Origin: an uncultured Lachnospiraceae bacterium | Lineage (GTDB): Bacteria > Bacillota > Clostridia > Lachnospirales > Lachnospiraceae | Assembly (NCBI GenBank): GCA_937891165.1 | Contig: CALAEX010000064.1 | Location: 1 to 20,416 of the forward strand | Length of the DNA: 20,416 bases | Direction of reading: 5' to 3' | Shown here: positions 14,759-20,416 of the stretch, piece after piece | Layout of the letters: every line of letters starts with the position of its first letter | How positions within the stretch are numbered: the stretch's first letter is position 1 | The notes under the pieces: model-generated | Database searches by the model: none | Seen by the model: only the letters and a program-made list of their open reading frames with translations | Told to the model about the DNA's origin: nothing | Made by a program: the position numbers and the translations under genes

Positions 14759-15555
14759 TCTTTTGAAATAGAGGAGAAAGTAGTAGTATCTGTTTCATTA
14801 GGTATTGTAGGTGGCATAAGTGCTTCAGGATGCATACTACACCAATCTTGCCAGTCTAGTTTTTCTTGTAATTGTTTCTCATAATCAGATTTTAGATAAG
14901 AGGTAAGTTGGTCTTCTACATAGCGATACAAGGCAAGAGCCTTAGATATAGTCATAAGTGTTGGAAGACTATCATATTCGCTAGGAACAGGAGAGTCCGA
15001 AGTGTTTTTCATTTCATATAATAAATAACAATCACTATAAAGATTCATAAGGATATATTTGGTATGTTCATTTTCAAGTAAAGCATTGAGGACTTGAATT
15101 ACTATAGGATATTCTTTAAAGGAAAGGAGTTGCAGGATAGCAGTTTCGCTTAAAGGCAGAAATTCTGTTATACGATCAATAGATGGGTTTTTAACATCAT
15201 TATTGCCAATAAGATAGTCATAAGAAACATGAAAGAAATCTGCAAAACAATATAATATTTTTTCAGGTGGACAAACCGTACCGTTGATGTATTTGTTGAA
15301 TTTACTTCTATACATTGATATTCCATACTTGTTTTCAAAGTCTATAAAGAATTGTTCTGCTGTATATTTTCTGAGCTTTGTTTGAAGTATAGGCTTTTCA
15401 GGTCGTTGTAGTTGTGACTTATGGTAATTGATGATTTGTTGATTCTTAATTTCAATTTGTTGATTTTCTTCTTCAATTCGTTGGTTTTGTTGTTTTAGAT
15501 AAGAGTTGTAGAGGTCGTATAGGCGTTCTTTGATAATGTCTTCTCGTTGTTTCAT
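14737..15555 (-). CDS. HTH protein with N-terminal Gln-rich coiled coil
   Basis: The 272-residue protein starts behind AAAGGAGAATAGT on the minus strand. Residues about 10-45 form a coil with a repeated NQ-I-E pattern (NQRIEEENQQIEIKNQQI). A helix-turn-helix-like segment follows (about 68-117): YTAEQFFIDFENKYGISMYR, then KFNKYINGTVCPPEKIL, then FADFFHVSYDYLIGN, which is the typical end of an XRE domain. The C-terminal half is helical and resembles no enzyme I know. It is divergent from the small XRE gene at 15682, and the intergenic region carries a 21-bp palindrome plus direct repeats. It is probably one arm of a genetic switch controlling the element. Confidence 0.8.
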   Translation of the reverse strand: MKQREDIIKERLYDLYNSYLKQQNQRIEEENQQIEIKNQQIINYHKSQLQRPEKPILQTKLRKYTAEQFFIDFENKYGISMYRSKFNKYINGTVCPPEKILYCFADFFHVSYDYLIGNNDVKNPSIDRITEFLPLSETAILQLLSFKEYPIVIQVLNALLENEHTKYILMNLYSDCYLLYEMKNTSDSPVPSEYDSLPTLMTISKALALYRYVEDQLTSYLKSDYEKQLQEKLDWQDWCSMHPEALMPPTIPNETDTTTFSSISKEKEKDNQ

Positions 15556-15568
15556 ACTATTCTCCTTT

Positions 15569-15648
15569 ATGTATAATATATTTATACATAATATAGCATA
15601 AAAAAGAAGAAAAATGAAGAATATTGTATAATAGTATTGTATAAAAAT
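15569..15648. promoter_or_regulatory. Operator region of the divergent regulator switch
   Basis: A perfect palindrome with half-sites ATGTATAA (15569-15576) and TTATACAT (15582-15589), centre TATAT, lies just upstream of the 272-residue regulator. Two tandem 13-bp copies beginning ATTGTATAA (15623-15635 and 15636-15648) share the TGTATAA half-site and overlap the likely -10 (TATAAT, 15627-15632) of the rightward gene. Three or four half-sites suit a Cro/cI-type switch. Confidence 0.6.
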
Positions 15649-15681
15649 ATTTAATATAATAAGTTCAAGGAGGTGATAAGT

Positions 15682-15885
15682 ATGAAAATTAAAGCAAAGA
15701 ATTGTTTTAGAGAAATTAGAATAAAGAAAGGGTTTTCATTAACAGCATTAGCAGATGCAATGAATGTTAGTACATCAGTGGTATCTAATATTGAAAATCA
15801 AAAAAATATTCGTCCTGCTACTGCAAAGAAGGTGTGTAAAGTATTAGATGAATCTTTTGAAACATTATTTACTATTGAGAGTTAA
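15682..15885 (+). CDS. Small XRE-family regulator
   Basis: The 67-residue protein is essentially a single helix-turn-helix domain: FREIRIKKGFSLTALADAMN (9-28), then STSVVSNIENQKNIRPATAK, then VCKVLDESFETLF. ATG 15682 is supported by CAAGGAGGTGATAAG. It is the first gene of a rightward cluster leading toward the Rep-like gene and integrase. Its position opposite the 272-residue HTH gene suggests a Cro-like counter-regulator binding the TGTATAA repeats. It could also control excision. The domain call is secure; the role is inferred. Confidence 0.88.
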   Translation: MKIKAKNCFREIRIKKGFSLTALADAMNVSTSVVSNIENQKNIRPATAKKVCKVLDESFETLFTIES

Positions 15886-15916
15886 GTGAATTATTAAAAT
15901 TAGGAGGATGATGATA

Positions 15917-16150
15917 ATGAATCAACAATTACGAAACAGAGAACAAAGATTACGTTATAAGGCGGCAAAAAAGGGCTTGTATATTAAGAAAGGCAAGTGG
16001 TATCAATGGTTTAGTCAGTATTATTGTGAGGTACATACAGGCTATAGTGTAGGCAGAGAGGATATCCATTTGTTAATTACAGGTTATGATCAATGGAATC
16101 AGCATTTGATGACCATAGAAGAAGCAGAAGCATTTGTGGATGAATATTAG
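15917..16150 (+). CDS. Small basic protein of mobile-element type
   Basis: The 77-residue protein starts at ATG 15917, chosen for its 9-bp spacing from AGGAGG; ATGs at 15908 and 15911 are too close to that site. It begins with a basic helix, RNREQRLRYKAAKKGLYIKK, then has an aromatic strand-like region (WYQWFSQYYCEVHTGYSVG) and an acidic C-terminal helix (TIEEAEAFVDEY). Proteins of this layout are common in Lachnospiraceae and Ruminococcaceae mobile elements without a known function. A DNA-binding or directionality-factor role is possible. It is 31 bp after the XRE gene and 16 bp before the next gene, so probably in one operon. Confidence 0.75.
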   Translation: MNQQLRNREQRLRYKAAKKGLYIKKGKWYQWFSQYYCEVHTGYSVGREDIHLLITGYDQWNQHLMTIEEAEAFVDEY

Positions 16151-16166
16151 AAGGAGGTTGATGGTT

Positions 16167-16427
16167 ATGGCAAGAGGTTCCATAGGTGTAAGTACAAGCA
16201 CTATCATTTATACAAGAGGTCGCAGAAGAAAGAAGGAGTTTCGCACAGTGGCTTGTCATTGCAAGAAGTGTATTCATGCTGTTGTGAATCAAGATGGTGT
16301 TGCTAATTGTATGATTACAGGTGATGTTGCAGTAAATAAACGATACTGTAAGTTTTATAAGAATAAGCAAAGAATAGAACAAAAGCAGTATAAAAGAAGA
16401 CGTAAGGCAACAAGAGGTATGAAATAG
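16167..16427 (+). CDS. Small basic zinc-knuckle-like protein
   Basis: The 86-residue protein starts at ATG 16167, 9 bp after AAGGAGG; ATG 16161 is nearer but less well spaced. It is strongly basic at both ends (YTRGRRRKKEFR; KQYKRRRKATRG). In the middle are Cys residues in the pattern ACHCKKC, then ANC and RYC, suitable for one zinc site. This composition suggests nucleic-acid binding. It is the last gene before the hairpin and origin-like region. No named family was recognised. Confidence 0.75.
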   Translation: MARGSIGVSTSTIIYTRGRRRKKEFRTVACHCKKCIHAVVNQDGVANCMITGDVAVNKRYCKFYKNKQRIEQKQYKRRRKATRGMK

Positions 16428-16449
16428 TTGTTTTTACTAGAATACTATA

Positions 16450-16483
16450 AGTTAGTATCATCACGTTGTTGATGATACTAACT
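16450..16483 (+). repeat. 14-bp perfect hairpin at the start of the origin-like region
   Basis: AGTTAGTATCATCA (16450-16463) pairs with TGATGATACTAACT (16470-16483) around CGTTGT. No T-run follows, so it is not a standard terminator. It may be a replication or transfer hairpin, or it may stop transcription in another way. Confidence 0.65.
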
Positions 16484-16740
16484 CTTAGAATAATAGTTCT
16501 TGTATTAGTATGAATTACTATATAAGTAATAATAGTTATTATATATATCCTATTGGAATAACAAAAGATATCCTACATTACTGATAAACAAAGGATTTCT
16601 TAACAATAAGGACAATATTACAATAGCGAAGATAAGGACAGGTAAGTGAGCTATTACATTGTTTCAATAAGGACAAAGAGATGATAGTGAAATGGGACAA
16701 AACAACAATAAGAGATAAAGACAGAAAGGAGTGTCCTTAT
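16484..16740. other. Candidate replication origin: AT-rich dyads and ATAAGGACA repeats
   Basis: This 250-bp gene-free gap is very AT-rich. Dyads ATTACT/AGTAAT (16514-16530) and ATAATA/TATTAT (16529-16542) are followed by three direct copies of ATAAGGACA (16606-16614, 16632-16640, 16667-16675). One inverted copy TGTCCTTAT (16732-16740) lies just inside the Rep-like gene. CAATAGC and GCTATT flank the middle copy. Iteron-like repeats beside an AT-rich stretch and a Rep-like gene are typical of origins. The third repeat also serves as the gene's ribosome site (AAGGA). Confidence 0.5.
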
Positions 16741-18132
16741 GTTATGGTATCTGAAATTATATTTGGGCTTCATACAGGGGAAATAGAGCATAAGATTAGC
16801 CGAAAAGAGATGGAGCAAATAAAAGCATTCTTTAATCTGACACCAAACGATATATTATGTAATACCAGTTATTTTTATAAGCAAGGGATTACTCAACTAG
16901 AAATAGTAGAAACAGTAAAACAATATAATGGAGAAAACAAACAACAATATACATTAAAACTACGTTTAAACTTCTCAAGAATCATTGGTGGTGCAGAATA
17001 TGAGATAATGCCGTTGACTGTAAGGAATATAAAAAAGGTGATAACGAGAGTGAATAAGATTCTTCAAAAGATATTACCATTACAAAACACAAATAATCAA
17101 GTAGAAGATTGGATAGTAGATAGATTAGATTCCGCATTTGATATCTATATGAAAAAACCTCAGCTATTTATTATTTTGTTAAATTTTTCTCTACAACTAC
17201 CACCAAAGCAAAAGAGTAAGTATCTGTTGAGTACAGATTCAGAAAAATTAAGACAGCAGATAGCGGAGTCGATACGTTTTGGTAATGATTCTTATATCTA
17301 TAATATTTATGTGAAGTTAATAGAGTTGATGAAGCGAAACTTAATATTATCAGACGAAGAACGAAATAGATTACAAGATTTATTAAGAGTAGAGAAACAG
17401 CATTTGCGAGATGGAGTAAAACGATTGTTGGGTAATAAACGACGTTTTGGTATACTTGCAGAAGAACATACGATTGAGGATATTAAGAGAGCTATGATAT
17501 CTGATATTGAGATATATTTTGGCAAAGGTAATTTTTATTCTGCTATAAAGTGGAAGTACAAAGTGGCTTCTAAAGGGATAGATGTGGAACAGTATGAAGA
17601 ATGGTTGAGTCGCATGGAGCGAGGTATCTTGTGTTGGCAGCAGAACTATCCTAAAGAGCTGATGGAATTTTTAAAAGAAGTAGAACTTGCACCTACCATA
17701 ATTCCTACTCGTTTCGTAGAGAGTTGTCAAGTAGACGAGATACAAGGTCTTTATAATATGATAATACAGAAGTATCCGTTACAGAAACCAAAGCGAGTAT
17801 ACCATGAGTTTCCAGTGCCATGTAGAAAGAGTGATGGAAGATTCTCGGCTGTATTATCTTTACCATCTTTTAAGCATTATCCTAGTGTGAAAAAAACTAT
17901 TGCAAAACCAACATTAGAAGAATATGAAAGAGAGGTATATCGAGAGGTAATGCGAAATTACTTAATCAATAGAATTGGTAAAAAATCTTTTGATAAAAGA
18001 CGACAGGAAGTATTTATAAAGTCAGGGGAGTATATTGTAAAGTTCAGAAATGTTGTGCAGACAGAAGAAGTGAAAGCAGTGTTAGACAAATTGATTGAAG
18101 ATTTTTTATTAGATAAACAGCAAAATACTTAG
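16681..18132 (+). CDS. Putative Rep-like replication initiation protein
   Basis: The 483-residue protein starts at ATG 16681, 7 bp after AAGGA. A start at ATG 16744, behind AGAAAGGAG, would remove 21 residues. The N-terminus (MIVKWDKTTIRDKDRKE) and the middle, EDWIVDRLDSAFDI (about 141-154), SIRFGNDSYIYNIYVKLIEL and LQDLLRVEKQ, resemble the 'RiDyafni ... NiYdK ... lRfEvq' layout of Rep proteins on clostridial plasmids and integrative elements. The last third is a charged helical region with no known motif. Iteron-like repeats lie directly upstream. It may replicate the excised circle, or act as a nicking protein for mobilization. I could not confirm the catalytic Tyr/His residues. Confidence 0.6.
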   Translation: MIVKWDKTTIRDKDRKECPYVMVSEIIFGLHTGEIEHKISRKEMEQIKAFFNLTPNDILCNTSYFYKQGITQLEIVETVKQYNGENKQQYTLKLRLNFSRIIGGAEYEIMPLTVRNIKKVITRVNKILQKILPLQNTNNQVEDWIVDRLDSAFDIYMKKPQLFIILLNFSLQLPPKQKSKYLLSTDSEKLRQQIAESIRFGNDSYIYNIYVKLIELMKRNLILSDEERNRLQDLLRVEKQHLRDGVKRLLGNKRRFGILAEEHTIEDIKRAMISDIEIYFGKGNFYSAIKWKYKVASKGIDVEQYEEWLSRMERGILCWQQNYPKELMEFLKEVELAPTIIPTRFVESCQVDEIQGLYNMIIQKYPLQKPKRVYHEFPVPCRKSDGRFSAVLSLPSFKHYPSVKKTIAKPTLEEYEREVYREVMRNYLINRIGKKSFDKRRQEVFIKSGEYIVKFRNVVQTEEVKAVLDKLIEDFLLDKQQNT

Positions 18133-18172
18133 AGGAATGTTTAATCATTATGGAGAGGAGGTGAAGCATAGG

Positions 18173-18412
18173 ATGAGTAATTATTTTAGTAATGTACCAT
18201 ATATTTATGTTCAAGGAGATATTAAGTTAAAGTTAGATAAGAAGATACAGATATTTTATTGTTGTTCTGTAAATTGGTTATGGTGTTTTAAGTATGATAA
18301 TTCTGATATGGCATTGATGTTAATTGATATATTACATCAAAAGAAAGTTATTAACGATGCAACTTATAGTAAAATTATGAGTAAGAATTACCAATGTGGT
18401 AAAATTGCATAA
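18173..18412 (+). CDS. Unknown 79-residue protein before integrase
   Basis: The start is ATG 18173, 11 bp after AGGAGG. An in-frame ATG at 18137 has a poorly placed ribosome site. The protein is rich in Lys, Tyr and Cys (QIFYCCSVNWLWCFKYD) and ends in a helix with basic residues. No membrane segment or known domain is visible. Its stop overlaps the integrase ribosome site, so the two are co-transcribed. Genes in this position sometimes encode recombination directionality factors, but there is no motif to support that here. Confidence 0.65.
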   Translation: MSNYFSNVPYIYVQGDIKLKLDKKIQIFYCCSVNWLWCFKYDNSDMALMLIDILHQKKVINDATYSKIMSKNYQCGKIA

Positions 18413-18422
18413 GGAGGTTTGT

Positions 18423-20144
18423 ATGAAATATGAAGATAAGAATGTAAGAAGAAAGATCGCCTTTTATGGACGAGTATCAACGGAACATGAGGCACAATTA
18501 TCAGCATTGGAAAATCAAATGCAATGGTATGATGACCAATTAAAAAAGCATGAAAACTGGATATTAACCAATAAATATATTGACCGTGGTATTACTGGTA
18601 CACTTGCTAAGAAAAGACCTGCTTTCCTACAGATGATTGAAGATGCCAAAAGAGGTAACTTTGATTTAATTGTTACTAGAGAGGTATGTCGTTTTGCAAG
18701 AAATACAGTAGATACCTTAGAATATACTAGATTATTAAAGAAAGCTGGTGTTGAGGTTTACTTTGTAGAAGATAATATTTGGACGTTTAATTCAGATGGA
18801 GAGTTGCGATTGACCATTATGGCAGCATTGGCACAAGAAGAATCAAGAAAGGATTCTGAAAGAGTAAGAGCAGGATTAAAGGTATGTAGAGATAAAGGTG
18901 TTTTATTTGGTAATGGCAACATTCTTGGATATGAATTGAAAAAGGGCAAAGTAAGCACAGAAAATACTTATGTTATTAATGAAGAACAGGCAGAAACAGT
19001 ACGTCTTATTTATGATATGTATTGTAATGGTATGGGATTGATTAAAATAACGAAAGAATTAAATCGTTTACAACGTAAAAATGCAGAGGGTAAAGTAAAG
19101 TGGTGTACATCTAAAGTAGGAAGAATTTTACATAATAAAACTTATGCGGGATATAAATGTTATTTGAAATCATATACAGATGATTTTCTTGAACATTCCA
19201 GAGTTAAGAATTTAGATAAAGATTCTTATATGTATATAAAAGGTGATTGGCAACCTATTATTTCAGAGGAACAATGGAATAAGGTTCAAAAGATATGTGA
19301 AGAAAAGACATTACAGACTCATAAAGATGGTTCTGATCGTTTACAAGGTAAGAGAAAGTCTGAGGATGTTTGGTTAAGAAAACTGCAATGTAGTTGTGGT
19401 AGCTCATATAGAAGAACCAAATGGAGAACCAATAAACGTTCAGGCGAAGAAGTTTTTGGATATCAGTGTTATAATCAAGTGAATAATGGTAGCTTACAAT
19501 CAAGAATAAATATGGGATTAGACACAGAAGGATATTGTGGTTTGTCGATGGTAGGTGATTGGAAGTTACACTTTATGGCAAAGAAAATTTTAGAGGCTTT
19601 ATGGACAGATAGACAACAGGCAGTAGAAGAAGCACTAGAGTTGATCCATAAAAATTATGTAGATAATCAAGATGTTGTTGATAAGAATTATACATCGTCT
19701 TTAGAACAAAAGATTCGTAAAAGTGAAAATCGTATTAAAAGTCTTATTGAAATGCGTATGGATGGTGAGATAACAAAAATAGAGTATGCACAAATGAGAA
19801 AGGTAGAAGAACAATGTATTGAAGAATGTCAAAAGGCATTGTCAGTTACAAAGGAAGATTCAACTTCAATAGATTTAAACGAAGTATTAAGTGAAGTTCG
19901 TAGTGTATTGGAAGAAATGATTGACTTTTCAGGACATATCATTGATGAAGAAATATTGGAAAGATTAGTCCTTCGGGTTATACCAATGGAGTCAGGTCGT
20001 TTCAAATGGGTAATGAATTTATTAGATGGTAATAGACATTCAATTATATGTGGTGTTGATGGGAGAAAGAACGCTCCAATGTTTTATGGAAGTTTAGAAA
20101 AAAGCGTTTCTTCCTTTCAATACGTCACAGGCTGCTATCGCTGA
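18423..20144 (+). CDS. Large serine recombinase (integrase), C-terminus altered by integration
   Basis: The recombinase has 573 residues as integrated. ATG 18423 follows AAGGAGG at 18411-18417. The resolvase domain has the catalytic serine in FYGRVSTE (S19), with DRGITGT, REVCRFARNTVDT and the long E helix (LAQEESRKDSERVRAG). A 'Recombinase' domain follows (about 150-300), then a Cys-based zinc ribbon (LQCSCGSSYRR, FGYQCYN, EGYCGLS), and a coiled coil (about 420-475). The TGA stop at 20142-20144 begins at the first base after the 14-bp attachment core, in chromosomal DNA. In the joined circle the frame would continue 52 codons (1454-1612), giving 625 residues. It catalyses integration into and probably excision from ppdK. 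Confidence 0.95.
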   Translation: MKYEDKNVRRKIAFYGRVSTEHEAQLSALENQMQWYDDQLKKHENWILTNKYIDRGITGTLAKKRPAFLQMIEDAKRGNFDLIVTREVCRFARNTVDTLEYTRLLKKAGVEVYFVEDNIWTFNSDGELRLTIMAALAQEESRKDSERVRAGLKVCRDKGVLFGNGNILGYELKKGKVSTENTYVINEEQAETVRLIYDMYCNGMGLIKITKELNRLQRKNAEGKVKWCTSKVGRILHNKTYAGYKCYLKSYTDDFLEHSRVKNLDKDSYMYIKGDWQPIISEEQWNKVQKICEEKTLQTHKDGSDRLQGKRKSEDVWLRKLQCSCGSSYRRTKWRTNKRSGEEVFGYQCYNQVNNGSLQSRINMGLDTEGYCGLSMVGDWKLHFMAKKILEALWTDRQQAVEEALELIHKNYVDNQDVVDKNYTSSLEQKIRKSENRIKSLIEMRMDGEITKIEYAQMRKVEEQCIEECQKALSVTKEDSTSIDLNEVLSEVRSVLEEMIDFSGHIIDEEILERLVLRVIPMESGRFKWVMNLLDGNRHSIICGVDGRKNAPMFYGSLEKSVSSFQYVTGCYR

Positions 20145-20152
20145 TAAGTAGG
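20128..20152. other. attR: attR (right junction, displaced ppdK ending)
   Basis: The core CAGGCTGCTATCGC (20128-20141) forms the last integrase codons. In a second frame, it and the following bases encode the native ppdK ending A-A-I-A-D-K-stop (stop 20149-20151). The match to attL extends with two mismatches to 20152. Confidence 0.85.
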
Positions 20153-20194
20153 ATATTGCTTGGAGTAATAAAGGAATAATATAGTATAGAGATT

Positions 20195-20247
20195 AAAAAC
20201 CCTATCTTTTAGATAATATTATCTGAAAGATGGGGTTTTTATTTTAA
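20195..20247. terminator. Original ppdK terminator, now behind the integrase
   Basis: A 20-bp stem (20195-20214 with 20221-20240, two wobble pairs) includes ACCC/GGGT and ATCTTT/AAAGAT around AATATT and ends in a T-run; the A-run on the other side makes it bidirectional. It lies 44 bp after the displaced ppdK stop, so it ended ppdK before insertion. Confidence 0.85.
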
Positions 20248-20276
20248 AATTTTTATCAAATAATAATAAAAAGAAC

Positions 20277-20312
20277 TTGACGTACCATAAAACGTACGCT
20301 ATACTATATAAT
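20277..20312 (+). promoter_or_regulatory. Putative promoter with palindromic spacer
   Basis: TTGACG (20277-20282), a 17-bp spacer and TATACT (20300-20305) fit a sigma-70 promoter; TATAAT at 20307-20312 is a spare -10. An inverted repeat CGTAC/GTACG (20281-20285, 20294-20298) lies in the spacer, which suggests a regulator site. The gene it would drive is beyond the window. Confidence 0.6.
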
Positions 20313-20352
20313 ATAGTAACATTATTAGGTGAGAGTAGTATATAGTTTTATT

Positions 20353-20416
20353 ATTAAGAGATTAAGAGATTAAGAGATTAAGAGATTAAGAGATTAAGAG
20401 ATTAAGAGATTAAGAG
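20353..20416. repeat. Tandem array of ATTAAGAG, at least eight copies
   Basis: Eight perfect, gap-free 8-bp copies run to the last base of the window, so the array may continue. It sits in the presumed 5' untranslated region downstream of the promoter at 20277. The unit is not a multiple of three, so copy-number change inside a coding frame would shift it. Confidence 0.9.

Larger units (their letters stand above)
1440..20141. mobile_element. 18.7 kb serine-recombinase element integrated in the ppdK 3' end
   Basis: The element is bounded by the 14-bp repeat CAGGCTGCTATCGC at 1440-1453 and 20128-20141, which are 18,688 bp apart. The left copy closes ppdK, and the right copy is followed by what was the native ppdK ending and terminator. 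The large serine recombinase gene adjoins the right end, as expected for an integrase. Internal genes comprise regulators, a Rep-like initiator, DNA-recombination genes and several unknown operons. No T4SS, classical relaxase, capsid or terminase gene was recognised, so a mobilizable or satellite-type integrative element fits better than a complete ICE or prophage. Confidence 0.9.

Noticed and set aside
18173..18412. Calling the 79-residue protein an excisionase or directionality factor
   Set aside because: Position alone suggests it; no DNA-binding motif is visible.
20353..20416. CRISPR array
   Set aside because: The units are 8 bp with no spacers, so it is a plain tandem repeat.

Overview
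The window holds the 3' part of a chromosomal pyruvate, phosphate dikinase gene (ppdK), an 18.7 kb integrated mobile element, and about 270 bp of flanking chromosome. The AT-rich sequence, strong AGGAGG-type ribosome sites, ppdK and a DUF5688 protein suggest a Clostridia host, probably Lachnospiraceae. This is judged from family resemblance only.

Element boundaries. A large serine recombinase (18423-20144) lies at the right end. A 14-bp sequence, CAGGCTGCTATCGC, occurs at the ppdK 3' end (1440-1453) and again inside the last codons of the recombinase gene (20128-20141). The right copy continues as a second ppdK ending (IADK-stop), while ppdK now ends IAEK-stop, so the element replaced the gene's tail with a near-synonymous one. 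Joining the ends in silico makes the recombinase frame run through the junction for 52 more codons, to a stop at 1612. The attachment site is therefore inside the integrase gene, and integration appears to remove the protein's C-terminus and exchange terminators between ppdK and the integrase.

Layout, left to right. (1) 1454-1667: displaced integrase tail and its terminator. (2) 1680-3960: very AT-rich cargo with an unknown cytosolic protein and a four-TM membrane protein, next to hairpin-forming repeats. (3) 3963-9099: an XRE regulator divergent from a compact operon encoding a small basic protein, an AAA+ ATPase, a helical TPR-like protein, an M48-fold protein lacking the zinc motif, a single-TM protein and a duplicated TPR/4-TM protein. 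This is the best candidate for an undescribed multi-protein system. (4) 9100-10689: a structured leader, a DUF5688 protein and a Cys-rich 59-residue protein. (5) 10775-13993: DNA-processing genes, namely an ArdC-like protein with a metallopeptidase motif, a YqaJ-type exonuclease, its likely annealing partner and a short RadC/JAB protein. (6) 14234-16427: three HTH regulators, an operator region and two small conserved-looking proteins. (7) 16441-18132: an origin-like region followed by a Rep-like initiator. (8) An unknown small protein and the integrase.

I see no type IV secretion genes, no classical relaxase and no phage structural genes. The element is best read as a self-integrating, possibly replicating, mobilizable element or satellite. 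The right chromosomal flank carries the original ppdK terminator, a promoter-like sequence with a palindrome, and an 8-bp tandem repeat that runs off the window edge.
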